A DNA stretch of 64,000 nucleotides from Aphrocallistes beatrix (Eukaryota > Porifera > Hexactinellida > Sceptrulophora > Aphrocallistidae): assembly GCA_963281255.1 (NCBI GenBank), contig OY725497.1, positions 2,790,001 to 2,854,000 of the forward strand, read 5' to 3'. Below the pieces are notes generated by a model. That model did not search any database. It was not told where the DNA came from and saw only the letters and a program-made list of their open reading frames with translations. The position numbers and the translations under genes were made by a program. This document shows, in pieces, positions 9,738-19,743 of this stretch. How positions within the stretch are numbered: position 1 is the first letter of the stretch; every line of letters begins with the position of its first letter.

Positions 9738-11324
9738 TTCGAGTCGGTTGTTCTATAAAATCTAACCTCAACTCAAAAAATACATAATAACTAGTTCAAG
9801 ATTGACAAAATATTAAATATTTTTTCACTAAAGCCTTTTAGAGTAGCTGGTAATGATTATTATCTTCATGCAAGTATCCTACACGAGTCAACACGACACA
9901 GTAACCTAGGTGTAGTTATATACACACAGATTTCTAAGTTATGGTTAAGTATAATCAACTGAAAAATTGTAAATAATTTCGTGACAGACTGTATCCACTA
10001 TTGATATTATGTCTGTTGAGGGGCCAATACATTCTGATGTACCTAGCACACCATTGACTAGTGCGATCAAAAAGTTAGGTACTGATTTCCGAAGAGGGAA
10101 CCCCAGTCTGCCTTTGAAATCACTGCGCGAGACCCGGAGCTGAAGGAAAGTTGTAGAGGTATCTAAGGTAAGGTCTAATTTAGTATCGATATTGATGTAT
10201 TGACTTCTCTATTATGCTGTGTTATATGTGATGTATGTCGGTAAGGTATCCGCAGTTGTTTTGCAGATTTTCTAACACTGCGTTGTGATTTTTGTGGGTC
10301 AGGGAAGGATTTTTGGACTCGATCGGATAAATTGGCAAGTAAGATTCCCGTATCGAATCAATTTGTTAGCAAACGCAATGTTATCAAACGCTCTATCTAC
10401 CAAACCCTCCTTGCTGGTCACCTAGTCAGAGTGGGCAAATATGGCCTAGATATTTTGCTGTTACGCAAAGAGATTTATTGATTGTAACGGAGTCCATTTC
10501 TCGTGATACAATGATGCGAGCTGCGACTCAATCAACTGTGAAATTTGGTCAAGATGAATATGGTTTAGTTCATGAGATCGGTTCCTTCGATGGGGCGTCC
10601 AGAAAAGATCAAATAGAGGCGCTGGTGGTCATTCCCGGTACTGTTTTGAATCTGTGGTTTCCATGAGCCTTGGAAAAATTATTGCTTATGACGTGGCCTG
10701 TAATAGCTGTTCCTTATGCACTCGATATTCCAACCAGTTAGAAAAACAGAATAGAACAACAGGAATTTGACAAATTGGTCAATTCCCATAAAGCCACCTG
10801 CCCCGCCAAGTATGGTGAATATTCTAGTGTGTCATTAGAGAGCGAACTGGCACCATCCATTTCAATATAGGCACTTGAGCAGGGAGTTATTTTTTATGGT
10901 CTTGTTTGCGATGGGGATGCGAAAACTTTTACTAAGAAAACCAATTCTAATCCCTAAGCAGACACAGTTCCTCAACATACCATCCAGAGATTCGAGTGCT
11001 TGGCCCATGTAGGGAAGCGCATGAATTCGCATTTGATAGAGCATCAAAAGGATCAGCTGAAACAGGCCCGTGCAAGTAAAAATACATCGAAGGCCGAAAA
11101 ACAGGTCGATGAAGAATATCACGGGAAAACAACCCATAAAAATAGAGTTTGTGGGGGGCAGAAGGTGATGGTACAATTTTGCAACTGAACATTGTATTTG
11201 ATGGCGATAAAATTTGAATTGGATTCAGTGTGATATTTGTGATAAATGGTACCATAATATTTGTGTAGGTTTAGATGAGATGGAGAATTTCGATGAGGAA
11301 GAGTGGATGTGCCCGAATTGCTGA

Positions 11325-11784
11325 GGTGAGAGATCGAACTTGGATGTATTCCGATAAGATGTACCAAGGAGGCCAGGCGATATAATTTTTTTAATCGGAA
11401 TATGGTCGAGACTGCTCACTCATCATAGGACATAGGTGATAACCCCATTGTCATCTTTCTTGACTTCCCGAGTAACGGTGGGAACTTGAATAATTGCTTA
11501 CTAAATTACTATTTACGTACATCCACATACGTACCAATACGAGTTAGTATAATAACCGTATTTCCCTGAATAATTGCCCGCCTATTATCTTTGTGTAACA
11601 TGAAATCTACTGTTATTATTTAGAAAAGTGAATGCAAATTACAATGATAAATACAAACTCTTTCTTTATATCTAAAAACCAATACATACATGTAAATAAC
11701 CTAGAATCCTACAGCTATCCTATATGAAGATAGACTTGCTGCGTGATATATATATCTTGAGCTCAGATATTTTGAGATTCTTAT
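11325..11784. other. No gene seen
   Basis: AT-rich sequence after the PHD-finger stop, perhaps the 3' end of the MULE. No terminal repeat or open frame could be supported. Confidence 0.4.
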
Positions 11785-12214
11785 ATTAATTAAGTAACCA
11801 TGGATTATTTAGAACCGTGATATTTTGAGCTATGTAGCATTCTGAGATTTTGTTTCGCTTACTCAAATGGCCTTGTAGTTCAATTGGTTTCGTCGTAACT
11901 TGATAACCTCCGCCATCAAATTGCGGCACATGACACAATTTGATGGCACGCGACACAATTTACTATGGTAGAACCCTATATGGACCATAAATGAAAAATA
12001 TATTTGATCCATGGCCCAAATGGGGTTCTACAAAGTAAAATGTTTCGCGTGCCACTAAATTGTGTCATGTGCCGCAATTTGATGGCGGAGGTTATCAAGT
12101 TACGATGAAACCAATTGAACTACAAGGCCATTTGAGTAAGCGAAACAAAATCTCAGAATGCTACATAGCTCAAAATATCACGGTTCTAAATAATCCATGG
12201 TTACTTAATTAATA
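11785..12214. mobile_element. 430-bp fold-back element
   Basis: TTAATTAAGTAACCATGG at the left and its inverted copy at the right join about 190-bp arms, meeting near 12000 around TGGACCATAAATG...TTTGATCCATGG. It abuts the Helitron-like 3' end exactly at 12215. No coding capacity; family otherwise not seen in the window. Confidence 0.8.
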
Positions 12215-12477
12215 CAAGCGCGCTTCGCTTGCTTGCGCTGCGCGGCTGGCGAACACTTTGTGTTCACCGGAGGCGCCCTGCGGGCACCTGGGGTCACATT
12301 GATTAATTATAAAGGAGATAACATTTCTAAATACGTCTATCATATTGTTATAATCGATATCGCACGAAAAATCACCAAATTTGTCAATTTAAAATTTTTT
12401 TTTAATGCGTAATGATGACGTCATAACAAAGTGATGAGTAATCATTTTTTGATGATAGTTGCATCATATGTGAGGTA

Positions 12478-12667
12478 CAGTCGACTCCGCTTAATAGGGC
12501 CACATCGGTCCGGGCGTATTTTGACCCGTTTAAGCGGAGAACCCTATTAACCGAAAATATTTTTGTATTAGCTTCTATGTGTGAGAGCTATTCCGGTCCT
12601 GCCAAAAGTGACCCGATTAAGCGGCTGACCCGATTAAACAGTGGCCCTTATTAAGCGGAGTCGACTG
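12478..12667. mobile_element. pogo/Tigger-like MITE
   Basis: CAGTCGACTCCGCTTAATAG and inverted TTAAGCGGAGTCGACTG, flanked by TA (12476-77, 12668-69). 190 bp, no coding capacity. Related copies are at 31198-31516, and a right end is at 20937-20953. Confidence 0.85.
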
Positions 12668-12677
12668 TATATTAATA

Positions 12678-13186
12678 CACTCGAACCTCTCTTATCCGGG
12701 CAGTGCCGGACCGGAGGGTGCCCGGATAACAGAATTTGCCCGGATATCGGAGGTCCGGATAAGAGAGGTGCCCGTAACTCAGAAATCAACTTGAATAGCA
12801 GTTTATAGTATTAAAACTGCTGATCTGTATAATGGGTGAGTTTAAACAATATCTAGTGCCCGGAACTTAGAGGTTATCAAAATTTGAGTTCCGGATAAGA
12901 GAGGTGATTGTAAAATAGATATTCTATAAAGGAAAATAAACTATTCCATTGCGATTGATTAACACATTTTAAGCAGTATTTACCCCTGAATATATTAGAT
13001 ATCGCAATTATCTTCCAAATTCATTATCAAAGTTCATTAAATAATATTACATGATAATGATTGCTGGAATTGTGGTTAATAATTGACTTGAAAATAGGAC
13101 AATGCATATTGACTAAATGTCAAAAGGGCTGCCCGGTTGAGAGAGGTGCCCGGATATCGGAGGTCCGGATAAGAGAGGTTCGAGTG
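12678..13186. mobile_element. pogo-like MITE, second family
   Basis: CACTCGAACCTCTCTTATCC at the left, inverted GGATAAGAGAGGTTCGAGTG at the right, TA on both sides. Further GGTCCGGATAAGAGAGGT copies are internal. 509 bp without a supported reading frame. Confidence 0.82.
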
Positions 13187-13342
13187 TATACACATTCTAT
13201 TAAAATTTCAGCCTTCTATCACCTAAAATGGCTGAGTTATGGTCGAAAAACTGAAATTTCTAATTATTAAAATGGTGACAATGACGTCATAATTCCATGA
13301 CGAGTCGACATTTTCGTCTGAGGTCAGAACTTAGTGGAGCCC

Positions 13343-13681
13343 ATAGCCTACTCTAATAATGCCTCACAGTAAAATAACCAAGGATGCGGTAATAGCCGAA
13401 TGGATTAATACACGATTAGCCTAAAGTCGTCAACCATGTAGGATAGGCATTAAGAATGTATTACCAGCATATATAAACATGGCATCAAATAACATATATC
13501 CGTTGTCAAAATTTCGATTCGTCATCATATCATTGCGCAACAGGTCATTTTAAGCACGATTTCTAAGTTGTTTTAACCCTATTTCTAAATGGTATTAAGG
13601 TGTGATTTTTGTGTAGAACCAAGATTAGTTCGAGTTGATTTGAAAAATTTAGAATTTTTCAATGAAATGTTGTTGCATTCC
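13343..13681. mobile_element. Palindromic family B, left arm only, cut by LINE
   Basis: CATAGCCTACTCTAATAATG through GTTGTTGCATTCCT matches the first half of the full family B copy at 16714. The LINE begins directly after. Confidence 0.8.
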
Positions 13682-16376
13682 TCGTGCTAGGTCTGCACAT
13701 CGTCAGGGTGGAGGCACTGCACTTCTCTGTCGTGATTCCTTCACGCTGAAGTGCAATGCATCTGGTGAAGTATCATCTTTTGAGTTCTCGGATTGGACTA
13801 TCTCTTCTTCTGAAATCTCCCTTCGTATTATCCTAATATATCGGCCTCCCTACTCAAGGAATCATCCTATTTCTATTTCTACCTTCCTTGATCAGTTTTC
13901 TTCTCTCCTCGAGCCCATTCTCTTATGCAAGGAGCCCCTAATAATAACTGGAGACTTCAATATCCATGTTGACATCCCGTCTGAGTCTTTACAGTTCTCC
14001 GAGCTCCTGCGTTCTCTATATTTGATCCAGCATGTGAATCAGCCAACTCATGAGAAGGGTCACATTCTCGATCTAATAATATCCCGTTCTGCAGACAACA
14101 TCATCCTCTCTGATCCCGCTCCTGTCCATCTATTCTCTGACCATTTCTCCATCTCTTGTAGTCTCTCGCTTTCCAAACCTTCTCTTTCCTCTCAGGAGGT
14201 TACCTATCGTTCCAAATCCATCAACCTCCCAATCTTTCTTGCTGATCTCGCTTCCTCTGATCTATGTGCTAGCCCACCTGATCATCTTGAGGAACTTATT
14301 GTATCATATAACAGCACCCTATCCTATATCTATGATCAGCATGCTCCTCCGCGATCCAAAACCATAGTCACCCGTCCCCGTGTCCCTTGGTTCACCAGTA
14401 GCATCAAGCAGGCCAAGCGAGCGAGAAGGAAGGCTGAACGGAAGTGTCGCCAGTCTAATGACTCTGACCATTTGGCTGAATTCAAGCATCAGAGGAATCT
14501 TGTGACTGACCTGATGAACAGGGAACGTCGCAGTTTCTATTCTGATTGGATCAGTCAGTCCTGTCATGACCAGCGCTCACTCTTCCGTAAGGCTAACACA
14601 CTTCTCGGCTTACGCCAGCAACAGGTCCTACCACCTCATGCTGACAAGGCTGCTCTTTCTCAGGAACTCGCCAACTTCTTTGTTCTTAAGGTAGATAACA
14701 TCCGTTCCACCATTGATTCAAGTGCATCGTCGTCTTCCGTTACCCCCTCAGATAATTCAAACAGCGAATCCCAACATACTTTCCACCAATTCAAAGAATT
14801 ATCTGAGGAAGAAATTGTTTCCCTTGTTTCCTCTGCTCCTAATAAATCTTGCATCCTCGATCCTATCCCAGCATTCTTGGTCAAATCATCTCTACCCATC
14901 CTAGCGCCCATCCTTACGAAAATCGTAAATGGTTCCCTCTCCACTGGTCATTTTCCTCCTCCCTGGAAGCGCGCCATCATCTTGCCCAAACTTAAAAGAC
15001 CAAATCTTGATCCCATCTTCTCTAACTATCGTCCACTTAGCAATCTTTCTTTCATTTCTAAGATCACTGAGAGGGCCGCTTCCATCCAGGTCGTGAATCA
15101 TCTTACATTGCATCATCTCTTCCCCGGGACGCAGTCTGCCTATCGTAAACACCACAGTACGGAGACTGCGCTCCTGAAGGTCACAAACGACATCCTCCTC
15201 AGCATGAATCGCCAACACGTATCTCTTCTGGTTCTTCTTGATCTTAGTTCAGCCTTCGACACCGTCGACCATACCATCTTACTCAACCGTCTCCAGTCTC
15301 ATTTCGGCATTTGCGGCTCTTCTCTGTCCTGGTTTGAATCTTACCTCTCTGGTAGGACTCAATTCGTCTCGATTAAGGGTTCTAATTCCTCCAATATCCC
15401 GGTCCAACACGGAGTTCCTCAGGGTTCTTGTCTTGGTCCGCTTCTCTTTAGCCTCTATACTAGTCCTCTATTCGACCTCATTAGGTCCCACCTCCCCGAC
15501 ATGCACTGCTATGCCGACGATACTCAGGTCTATCTTTCTTTTAAACCCGGTTCCATCTCTTCTGAAGAATCTGCTTTTTCCGCCATCCAATCTTGCATCT
15601 CCGCGATCCGTTCCTGGCTCCTCACCAACAAGTTGCTTATCAATGACACCAAGACTGAGTTCCTTATAATAGGGACTCGTCAACAACTATCTAAGGTTCA
15701 AACTGATAGCATCTCTGTTGGTGAGTCGAGAATCTCTTCTTCCAAAGAAGTAAGGAATCTTGGAACTTGGCTCGACAATACCCTCTCAATGTCTACTCAG
15801 GTCAGCAAAGTTGCCTCCTCCTGCTTCTATTACATCTATAACATCCGGCGTATTAGAAAGTATCTCTCTAGGGAAGTCTGTGAAACTCTTGTCAATTCTC
15901 TTATCACATCTCGTCTTGATTATTGTAACAGTCTCTTGTATGGTTGCCCCTCATCCCTCTTAGCTCGACTCCAGCGAGTCCAGAACAGTGCAGCCAGGCT
16001 TATCTACAATGTCTCTCGTACCTTTTCGTCATCTCCTCTTCTTATTAACCTCCACTGGCTGCCTGTTAAACATCGTATCCTCTTCAAAATCCTCCTCATA
16101 ACTTACAAAGCCATCCATTCTCTTGCTCCGGACTATATCATCCAGCTCATACAGGTTAAGTCATCCAATCGTACTCTACGATCATCCAACGCCATCCTCC
16201 TTGAGCATCCTACTATCAAATCTTCCAAAACTCTGGGTGATCGTGCATTCACTTTAGCTGCGCCTGTTGAGTGGAATCTTCTGCCTCCGAGCATTCGGAA
16301 TGCCCCCTCACTTCTTCTCTTCAAAAAACTCTTGAAAACTCATCTTTTCCGTATCGCGCACGACACATCCACTTAA
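13662..16376 (+). CDS. LINE endonuclease / reverse transcriptase ORF (5'-truncated)
   Basis: A 904-codon open frame; its first codons derive from the palindromic element, so the true start is lost. Residues about 10-170 are the C-terminal part of an AP-type endonuclease (ITGDFNIHVD, ILDLIIS, FSDHFSISC). Reverse transcriptase follows: YRPLSNLSFISKITE (about 460), QSAYRKHHSTETALL, LDLSSAFDTVDH (about 525), HGVPQGSCLGPLLFSLYT (about 585) and the catalytic HCYADDTQVYLS (about 613). The C-terminal LDYCNSLLYGCP and LHWLPVKHRILFKI blocks are typical of CR1/L2-clade proteins. RT motifs are complete and the frame is unbroken, so truncation is recent relative to coding decay. Non-autonomous because 5' sequence is missing. 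Confidence 0.9.
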   Translation: MKCCCIPRARSAHRQGGGTALLCRDSFTLKCNASGEVSSFEFSDWTISSSEISLRIILIYRPPYSRNHPISISTFLDQFSSLLEPILLCKEPLIITGDFNIHVDIPSESLQFSELLRSLYLIQHVNQPTHEKGHILDLIISRSADNIILSDPAPVHLFSDHFSISCSLSLSKPSLSSQEVTYRSKSINLPIFLADLASSDLCASPPDHLEELIVSYNSTLSYIYDQHAPPRSKTIVTRPRVPWFTSSIKQAKRARRKAERKCRQSNDSDHLAEFKHQRNLVTDLMNRERRSFYSDWISQSCHDQRSLFRKANTLLGLRQQQVLPPHADKAALSQELANFFVLKVDNIRSTIDSSASSSSVTPSDNSNSESQHTFHQFKELSEEEIVSLVSSAPNKSCILDPIPAFLVKSSLPILAPILTKIVNGSLSTGHFPPPWKRAIILPKLKRPNLDPIFSNYRPLSNLSFISKITERAASIQVVNHLTLHHLFPGTQSAYRKHHSTETALLKVTNDILLSMNRQHVSLLVLLDLSSAFDTVDHTILLNRLQSHFGICGSSLSWFESYLSGRTQFVSIKGSNSSNIPVQHGVPQGSCLGPLLFSLYTSPLFDLIRSHLPDMHCYADDTQVYLSFKPGSISSEESAFSAIQSCISAIRSWLLTNKLLINDTKTEFLIIGTRQQLSKVQTDSISVGESRISSSKEVRNLGTWLDNTLSMSTQVSKVASSCFYYIYNIRRIRKYLSREVCETLVNSLITSRLDYCNSLLYGCPSSLLARLQRVQNSAARLIYNVSRTFSSSPLLINLHWLPVKHRILFKILLITYKAIHSLAPDYIIQLIQVKSSNRTLRSSNAILLEHPTIKSSKTLGDRAFTLAAPVEWNLLPPSIRNAPSLLLFKKLLKTHLFRIAHDTST

Positions 16377-16545
16377 ATTAATTTCAATGCATATACATAC
16401 CTTACAAGCATACATACACATACATACGCATACATACACATACATACATAACACACACCTACTTTTATTGAATTGTACAGCGCACTTGAACATATTAATA
16501 TGGAATCTGCGCTATATAAATGTATATTATTATTATTATTATAAG
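13682..16545 (+). mobile_element. 5'-truncated non-LTR retrotransposon (CR1/L2-like)
   Basis: Truncated within the endonuclease domain at the 5' side. It ends with GCGCTATATAAATGTAT and an (ATT)n tail at about 16545, a 3' end common to CR1/L2/Rex1-like LINEs. About 500 bp of sequence 5' of the element reappears 3' of it, far longer than a usual LINE TSD. One long frame covers nearly the whole element. Confidence 0.88.
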
Positions 16546-16713
16546 AGAGGTTCGAGTGTATACACATTCTATTAAAATTTCAGCCTTCTATCACCTAAAA
16601 TGGCTGAGTTATGGTCGAAAAACTGAAATTTCTAATTATTAAAATGGTGACAATGACGTCATAATTCCATGACGAGTCGACATTTTCGTCTGAGGTCAGA
16701 ACTTAGTGGAGCC
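16546..16713 (+). repeat. Direct repeat of 13170-13342 downstream of the LINE
   Basis: ATAAGAGAGGTTCGAGTG, then the same Helitron-like segment down to TTAGTGGAGCC, is duplicated almost exactly. It includes the pogo MITE right end. It resumes a family B arm, as at the upstream copy. Confidence 0.85.
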
Positions 16714-17801
16714 CATAGCCTACTCCATAGCCTACTCTAATAATGCCTCACAGTAGACAGAAAATCATGGACTAGGGATGAAGTAATAGCCGAATGGATT
16801 AATACACGATTAGCCTGAAATCGTTAACCATGCAGAATAGCCATTAAGAATGTATTACCAGCATATATAAACATGATATCAAAGTACATATATCCGTTGG
16901 AAAAATTTCGATTAGTCATCATATCATTGCGCAACAGGTCGTTCTAAGGACAATTTTAGCGATTTTCTAAGTTGTTTTAACCCTATTTCTAAATGGTATT
17001 AAGGTGTGATTTTTGTGTAGATCCAAGATTAGTACGAGTTGATTTGAAAAATCTAGAATTTTTCAATGGAATGTTGTTACATTCCTGCGTTGCTATGGTA
17101 AAGCATTTTGGTCAGTTTAGGCCATTTTGTGCAAACTGTAGTAGCTAGATCTTCAAATTCGATCGTGTTTGATAGGCAATGGCCTACTTCCTATTAGGTG
17201 ATAATACAACTTGAAATTCTAAATTCAACGAGTTTGAGTTATGGGTTGATTTTAAGAATGTGGCCAAAACACTAAATTGTCTCATAACTCTATAGTCTGT
17301 TAATTTAGAAGTTTAAATTGTATTATTACCTAATAGGAAGTAGCCAATTGCCTATCAAATAAAATCAAATTTGAAGACATAGTTCTTACAGTTTGCAGGA
17401 TATGACCCAAACTGACCAAAATGCTTTACCATAGCAACGCAGGAATGTAACAACATTCCATTGAAAAATTCTAAATTTTTCAAATCAACTCGTACTAATC
17501 TTGGTTCTACACAAAAATCACACCTTAATACCATTTAGAAATAGGGTTAAAACAGCTTAGAAAATTGCCAAAATCGTGCTTAAAATGACCTATTGCGCAA
17601 TGATATGATGACGAATCGAAATTTTGACAACGGATATATGTTATTTGATGCCATGTTTATATATGCTGGTAATACATTCTTAATGGCTATTCTGCATGGT
17701 TAACGATTTCAGGATAATCGTGTATTAATCCATTCGGCTATTACTTCATCCCTAGTCCATGATTTTCAGTCTACTGTGAGGCATTATTAGAGTAGGCTAT
17801 G
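16714..17801. mobile_element. Long-palindrome element, family B (full copy)
   Basis: CATAGCCTACTCTAATAATG left and its complement right (to 17801), arms about 530 bp, centre near 17265. The first 12 bases of the left terminus are duplicated. 7-bp TSD TGGAGCC at 16707-16713 and 17802-17808, the same TSD length as family A. ATTGCGCAA occurs in each arm. The family is homologous to A but well diverged. Confidence 0.88.
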
Positions 17802-17860
17802 TGGAGCCATAGCCAAAAATCAGCTTTCTGCGCCTGGCAGTTTCTTCAATCTTCTGTATA

Positions 17861-18139
17861 CTATTATGGTGCCTATCAGTGATGTCAATAGAGAATCTCC
17901 TAAAGTAGTTGCTGCACTAAATTTTGCCAAAATCAATTTAATGATCATCGAAGCTTCAAGATTATGAAAAATATATACTTTCATAATTATGTCAATCTAC
18001 AAAATAATTACATTGCTTTGTTGGATGAATGGAATATTAAAAAGCAATAAATCAGATTTTACTATAAGCAATTTATTGAATATATAAACAACACAATGTT
18101 ATTCAATACTAAATAAGTCCACATCCAAATAGAAGGAAA
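17861..18139. other. Likely 5' flank of the 18140 gene
   Basis: AT-rich, no repeat match recognised. No defined promoter element could be supported. Confidence 0.35.
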
Positions 18140-19261
18140 ATGCTTCATAACTTGTCTATAATCTTTGGATACGTGATAGCTTTACCATTTACTGTGATCT
18201 GTGCGTTGGTGTCCATTATCTGGAATGTATATTTCGTGGGAAATATCGTACAGTTTATCCGCTCATACCGTCATTGCGTTGAAAAGGCAAAATCAGATCC
18301 ATTCGGAAATCTTTCAGAAAAAGCCTTCCATCATAAGTCGGAGTTCGTTAAATACGTATTTCTACTACTAATCAACATCGCTGAGTTTGGTTCTATGTCA
18401 TTGTATTTATTAGGATATAGTTTGGCTGAGATGCCAAGTGCATACAAACTTGTTGGCTCAAACTGCACCAGAATGTTAACACCGTTTTTGAATATACACA
18501 CCAAGCTAATGTATGGAAATCCGATCAATTCAGTCATACTATCCATTGGAGAATCAGGAGTATTGTTATCCGGAGCATTTGGCATTTGTCTGATGAAGTT
18601 CCTTCATGAAAACTTCCACAACATCCGTTCCACTGCATTTCTTTACATAAGACACATGCTGGGAGTCACGTCCCTGGTAGCAGTTCTTCTGATCACTACG
18701 GGATCTATACCGCAGCTGGTGATCATTAACATTGTTCTTGTACCAATACTGAGCTTCATCTATTCCGTTATTTGGATTAAGCAAACTCGGATATTCTACA
18801 GAACTCTAAGATGGAGGTCAGTAGAGTTGAGAATAAGAAGTAACAACGAAAGATTGGTCAGAAGAGCAGTCATCAGCTGTTATCAGTTTCTCGTCATCAT
18901 GAGCTGTTTCGGATTAGGAGTTCAGTTCTTAAATTTGTCCGTGTTTTTAGACAATATCTTCGCATTACTCACTATCGCTCTACTAAACGGTCCGTGTCTG
19001 TTCAATCATCTTTACGGAACTGCTTACTACAAGCCAATGCTTGTTACTGAACAACAGATCGAAGCGTTTAGACTCGCTTATGATATTAAGGATTCTGCCA
19101 TTTTTATATTTGAAATAATAGCATTTCTTTTACTTGGATCTCAGTACCTGTTGTGCACTGCTGTTTTCTTTGGTCGCATTCTTATCAATCAGCTGAAATA
19201 CCGCTATGGCTACGTACAAACTAGGTTTACACCTAACCTGACTCAGAGGCTTCTCAAGTGA
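18140..19261 (+). CDS. Single-exon multi-pass membrane protein (unknown family)
   Basis: 373 aa. Seven or eight hydrophobic spans are visible at about residues 7-38, 70-95, 130-155, 168-193, 195-213, 243-270, 272-292 and 318-350. Basic loops follow several of them (RSYRHCVEK, RTLRWRSVELRIRS, RLVRRA). No signal peptide is needed; the first span starts at residue 7. The span number would fit a chemoreceptor-like 7TM protein, but I see no DRY, NPxxY or insect Gr/Or signature, so no function is assigned. Start is the first ATG of a clean frame; an ATTAAA lies about 110 bp after the stop (near 19374). It is intronless and flanked on both sides by transposon clusters. Codon use is ordinary and there are no frameshifts, so it is probably a functional host gene. 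Confidence 0.7.
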   Translation: MLHNLSIIFGYVIALPFTVICALVSIIWNVYFVGNIVQFIRSYRHCVEKAKSDPFGNLSEKAFHHKSEFVKYVFLLLINIAEFGSMSLYLLGYSLAEMPSAYKLVGSNCTRMLTPFLNIHTKLMYGNPINSVILSIGESGVLLSGAFGICLMKFLHENFHNIRSTAFLYIRHMLGVTSLVAVLLITTGSIPQLVIINIVLVPILSFIYSVIWIKQTRIFYRTLRWRSVELRIRSNNERLVRRAVISCYQFLVIMSCFGLGVQFLNLSVFLDNIFALLTIALLNGPCLFNHLYGTAYYKPMLVTEQQIEAFRLAYDIKDSAIFIFEIIAFLLLGSQYLLCTAVFFGRILINQLKYRYGYVQTRFTPNLTQRLLK

Positions 19262-19743
19262 ACAAGCTGATTATATTAGATCCTATCATAGTGTGTAGAG
19301 AATCATAGCTGTTTATTAGCTTATTTGTATGACAATGTATTTTTTCAAAGTTTACATTGTCTGTTGTACCTTCATTAAAAGATTCAACCCATTACATTTT
19401 GAGATTTTACTAAAAGAGGAATTACAGATGGGCAAGTGGGTATGGATAAAGCTGCACACCTCTCTTTGATTAGGTGAAGAGATGGCCTTTTTTACTGGAC
19501 AATGCTCTTTGGGATAAATTTGATGTTCAATGTTATCCTCATGTCCAGAAGAAAAAAATTATTAGCCCACTTATAGTAATTTTTTTTGTCGGAAAATCTA
19601 AAATTGCCAGGTTTGGTTAAAATTGACCTTACAATTTGCAAATCTATTACTCGGTCAGTTTTTGACGGAGTGTCCCACTTTCAAATTTCACATCTATTCC
19701 ATTAAAACTTATTCTTATACATCTTTTTTGCCTAATATTTAGT
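19262..19743. other. 3' flank, no gene seen
   Basis: Contains the presumed 3' UTR with ATTAAA near 19374, then unassigned AT-rich DNA to the next Helitron-like copy. Confidence 0.4.

Larger units (their letters stand above)
7379..9991 (-). mobile_element. Tc1 transposon with two nested MITEs
   Basis: Left end CAGTCTGTCACGTAATTA and inverted right end GAAATTATTTACA... / CGTGACAGACTG are flanked by TA at 7377-7378 and 9992-9993. Removing the nested palindrome (7433-8513 plus its TSD) and the small hAT MITE (8556-8723) leaves about 1.36 kb. That equals the length of the related decayed copy at 50848-52196. It carries an intact transposase frame. Confidence 0.92.
7138..11324 (+). pseudogene. MULE-type transposase with C-terminal PHD finger, split by Tc1
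   Basis: The frame opens near ATG 7138 and continues with a serine-rich, basic N-terminus to 7378. It resumes at 9992 after a TA-flanked Tc1. Around 10780-11010 the translation gives HKATCPAKYGEYSS, then GLVCDGDAKTF and FECLAHVGKRMNSHL. These match the H...C, DGDSK and GHVxKR blocks of animal Mutator-like transposases; the D of DGD is the expected catalytic residue. At 11216-11324 a PHD-type zinc finger follows (CDICDKWYHNIC...WMCPNC, then stop); its first Cys pair is not clearly in frame. Several in-frame stops and frameshifts mark it as dead even without the insertion. Its terminal repeats were not located. Confidence 0.75.
12215..17860 (-). mobile_element. Helitron-like repeat, copy 3, in pieces
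   Basis: Pieces at 12215-12477, 12670-12677, 13187-13342 and 17802-17860 join into one consensus in complement orientation. They run from the CAAGCGCGCTTCGCTTG hairpin end to CAGTTTCTTCAATC. A duplicate of the third piece lies at 16565-16713. Interruptions are two TA-flanked pogo-type MITEs, palindromic family B arms and a LINE. CRE octamers are at 12416, 13282 and 16654. Confidence 0.65.

Noticed and set aside
16373-16575. Small frames at the LINE 3' end
   Set aside because: Derived from the ACATACATAC and ATT microsatellites of the retrotransposon tail.
18140-19261. Insect-type gustatory or odorant receptor
   Set aside because: Span number fits, but the characteristic C-terminal signatures are absent and the host lineage is unknown.
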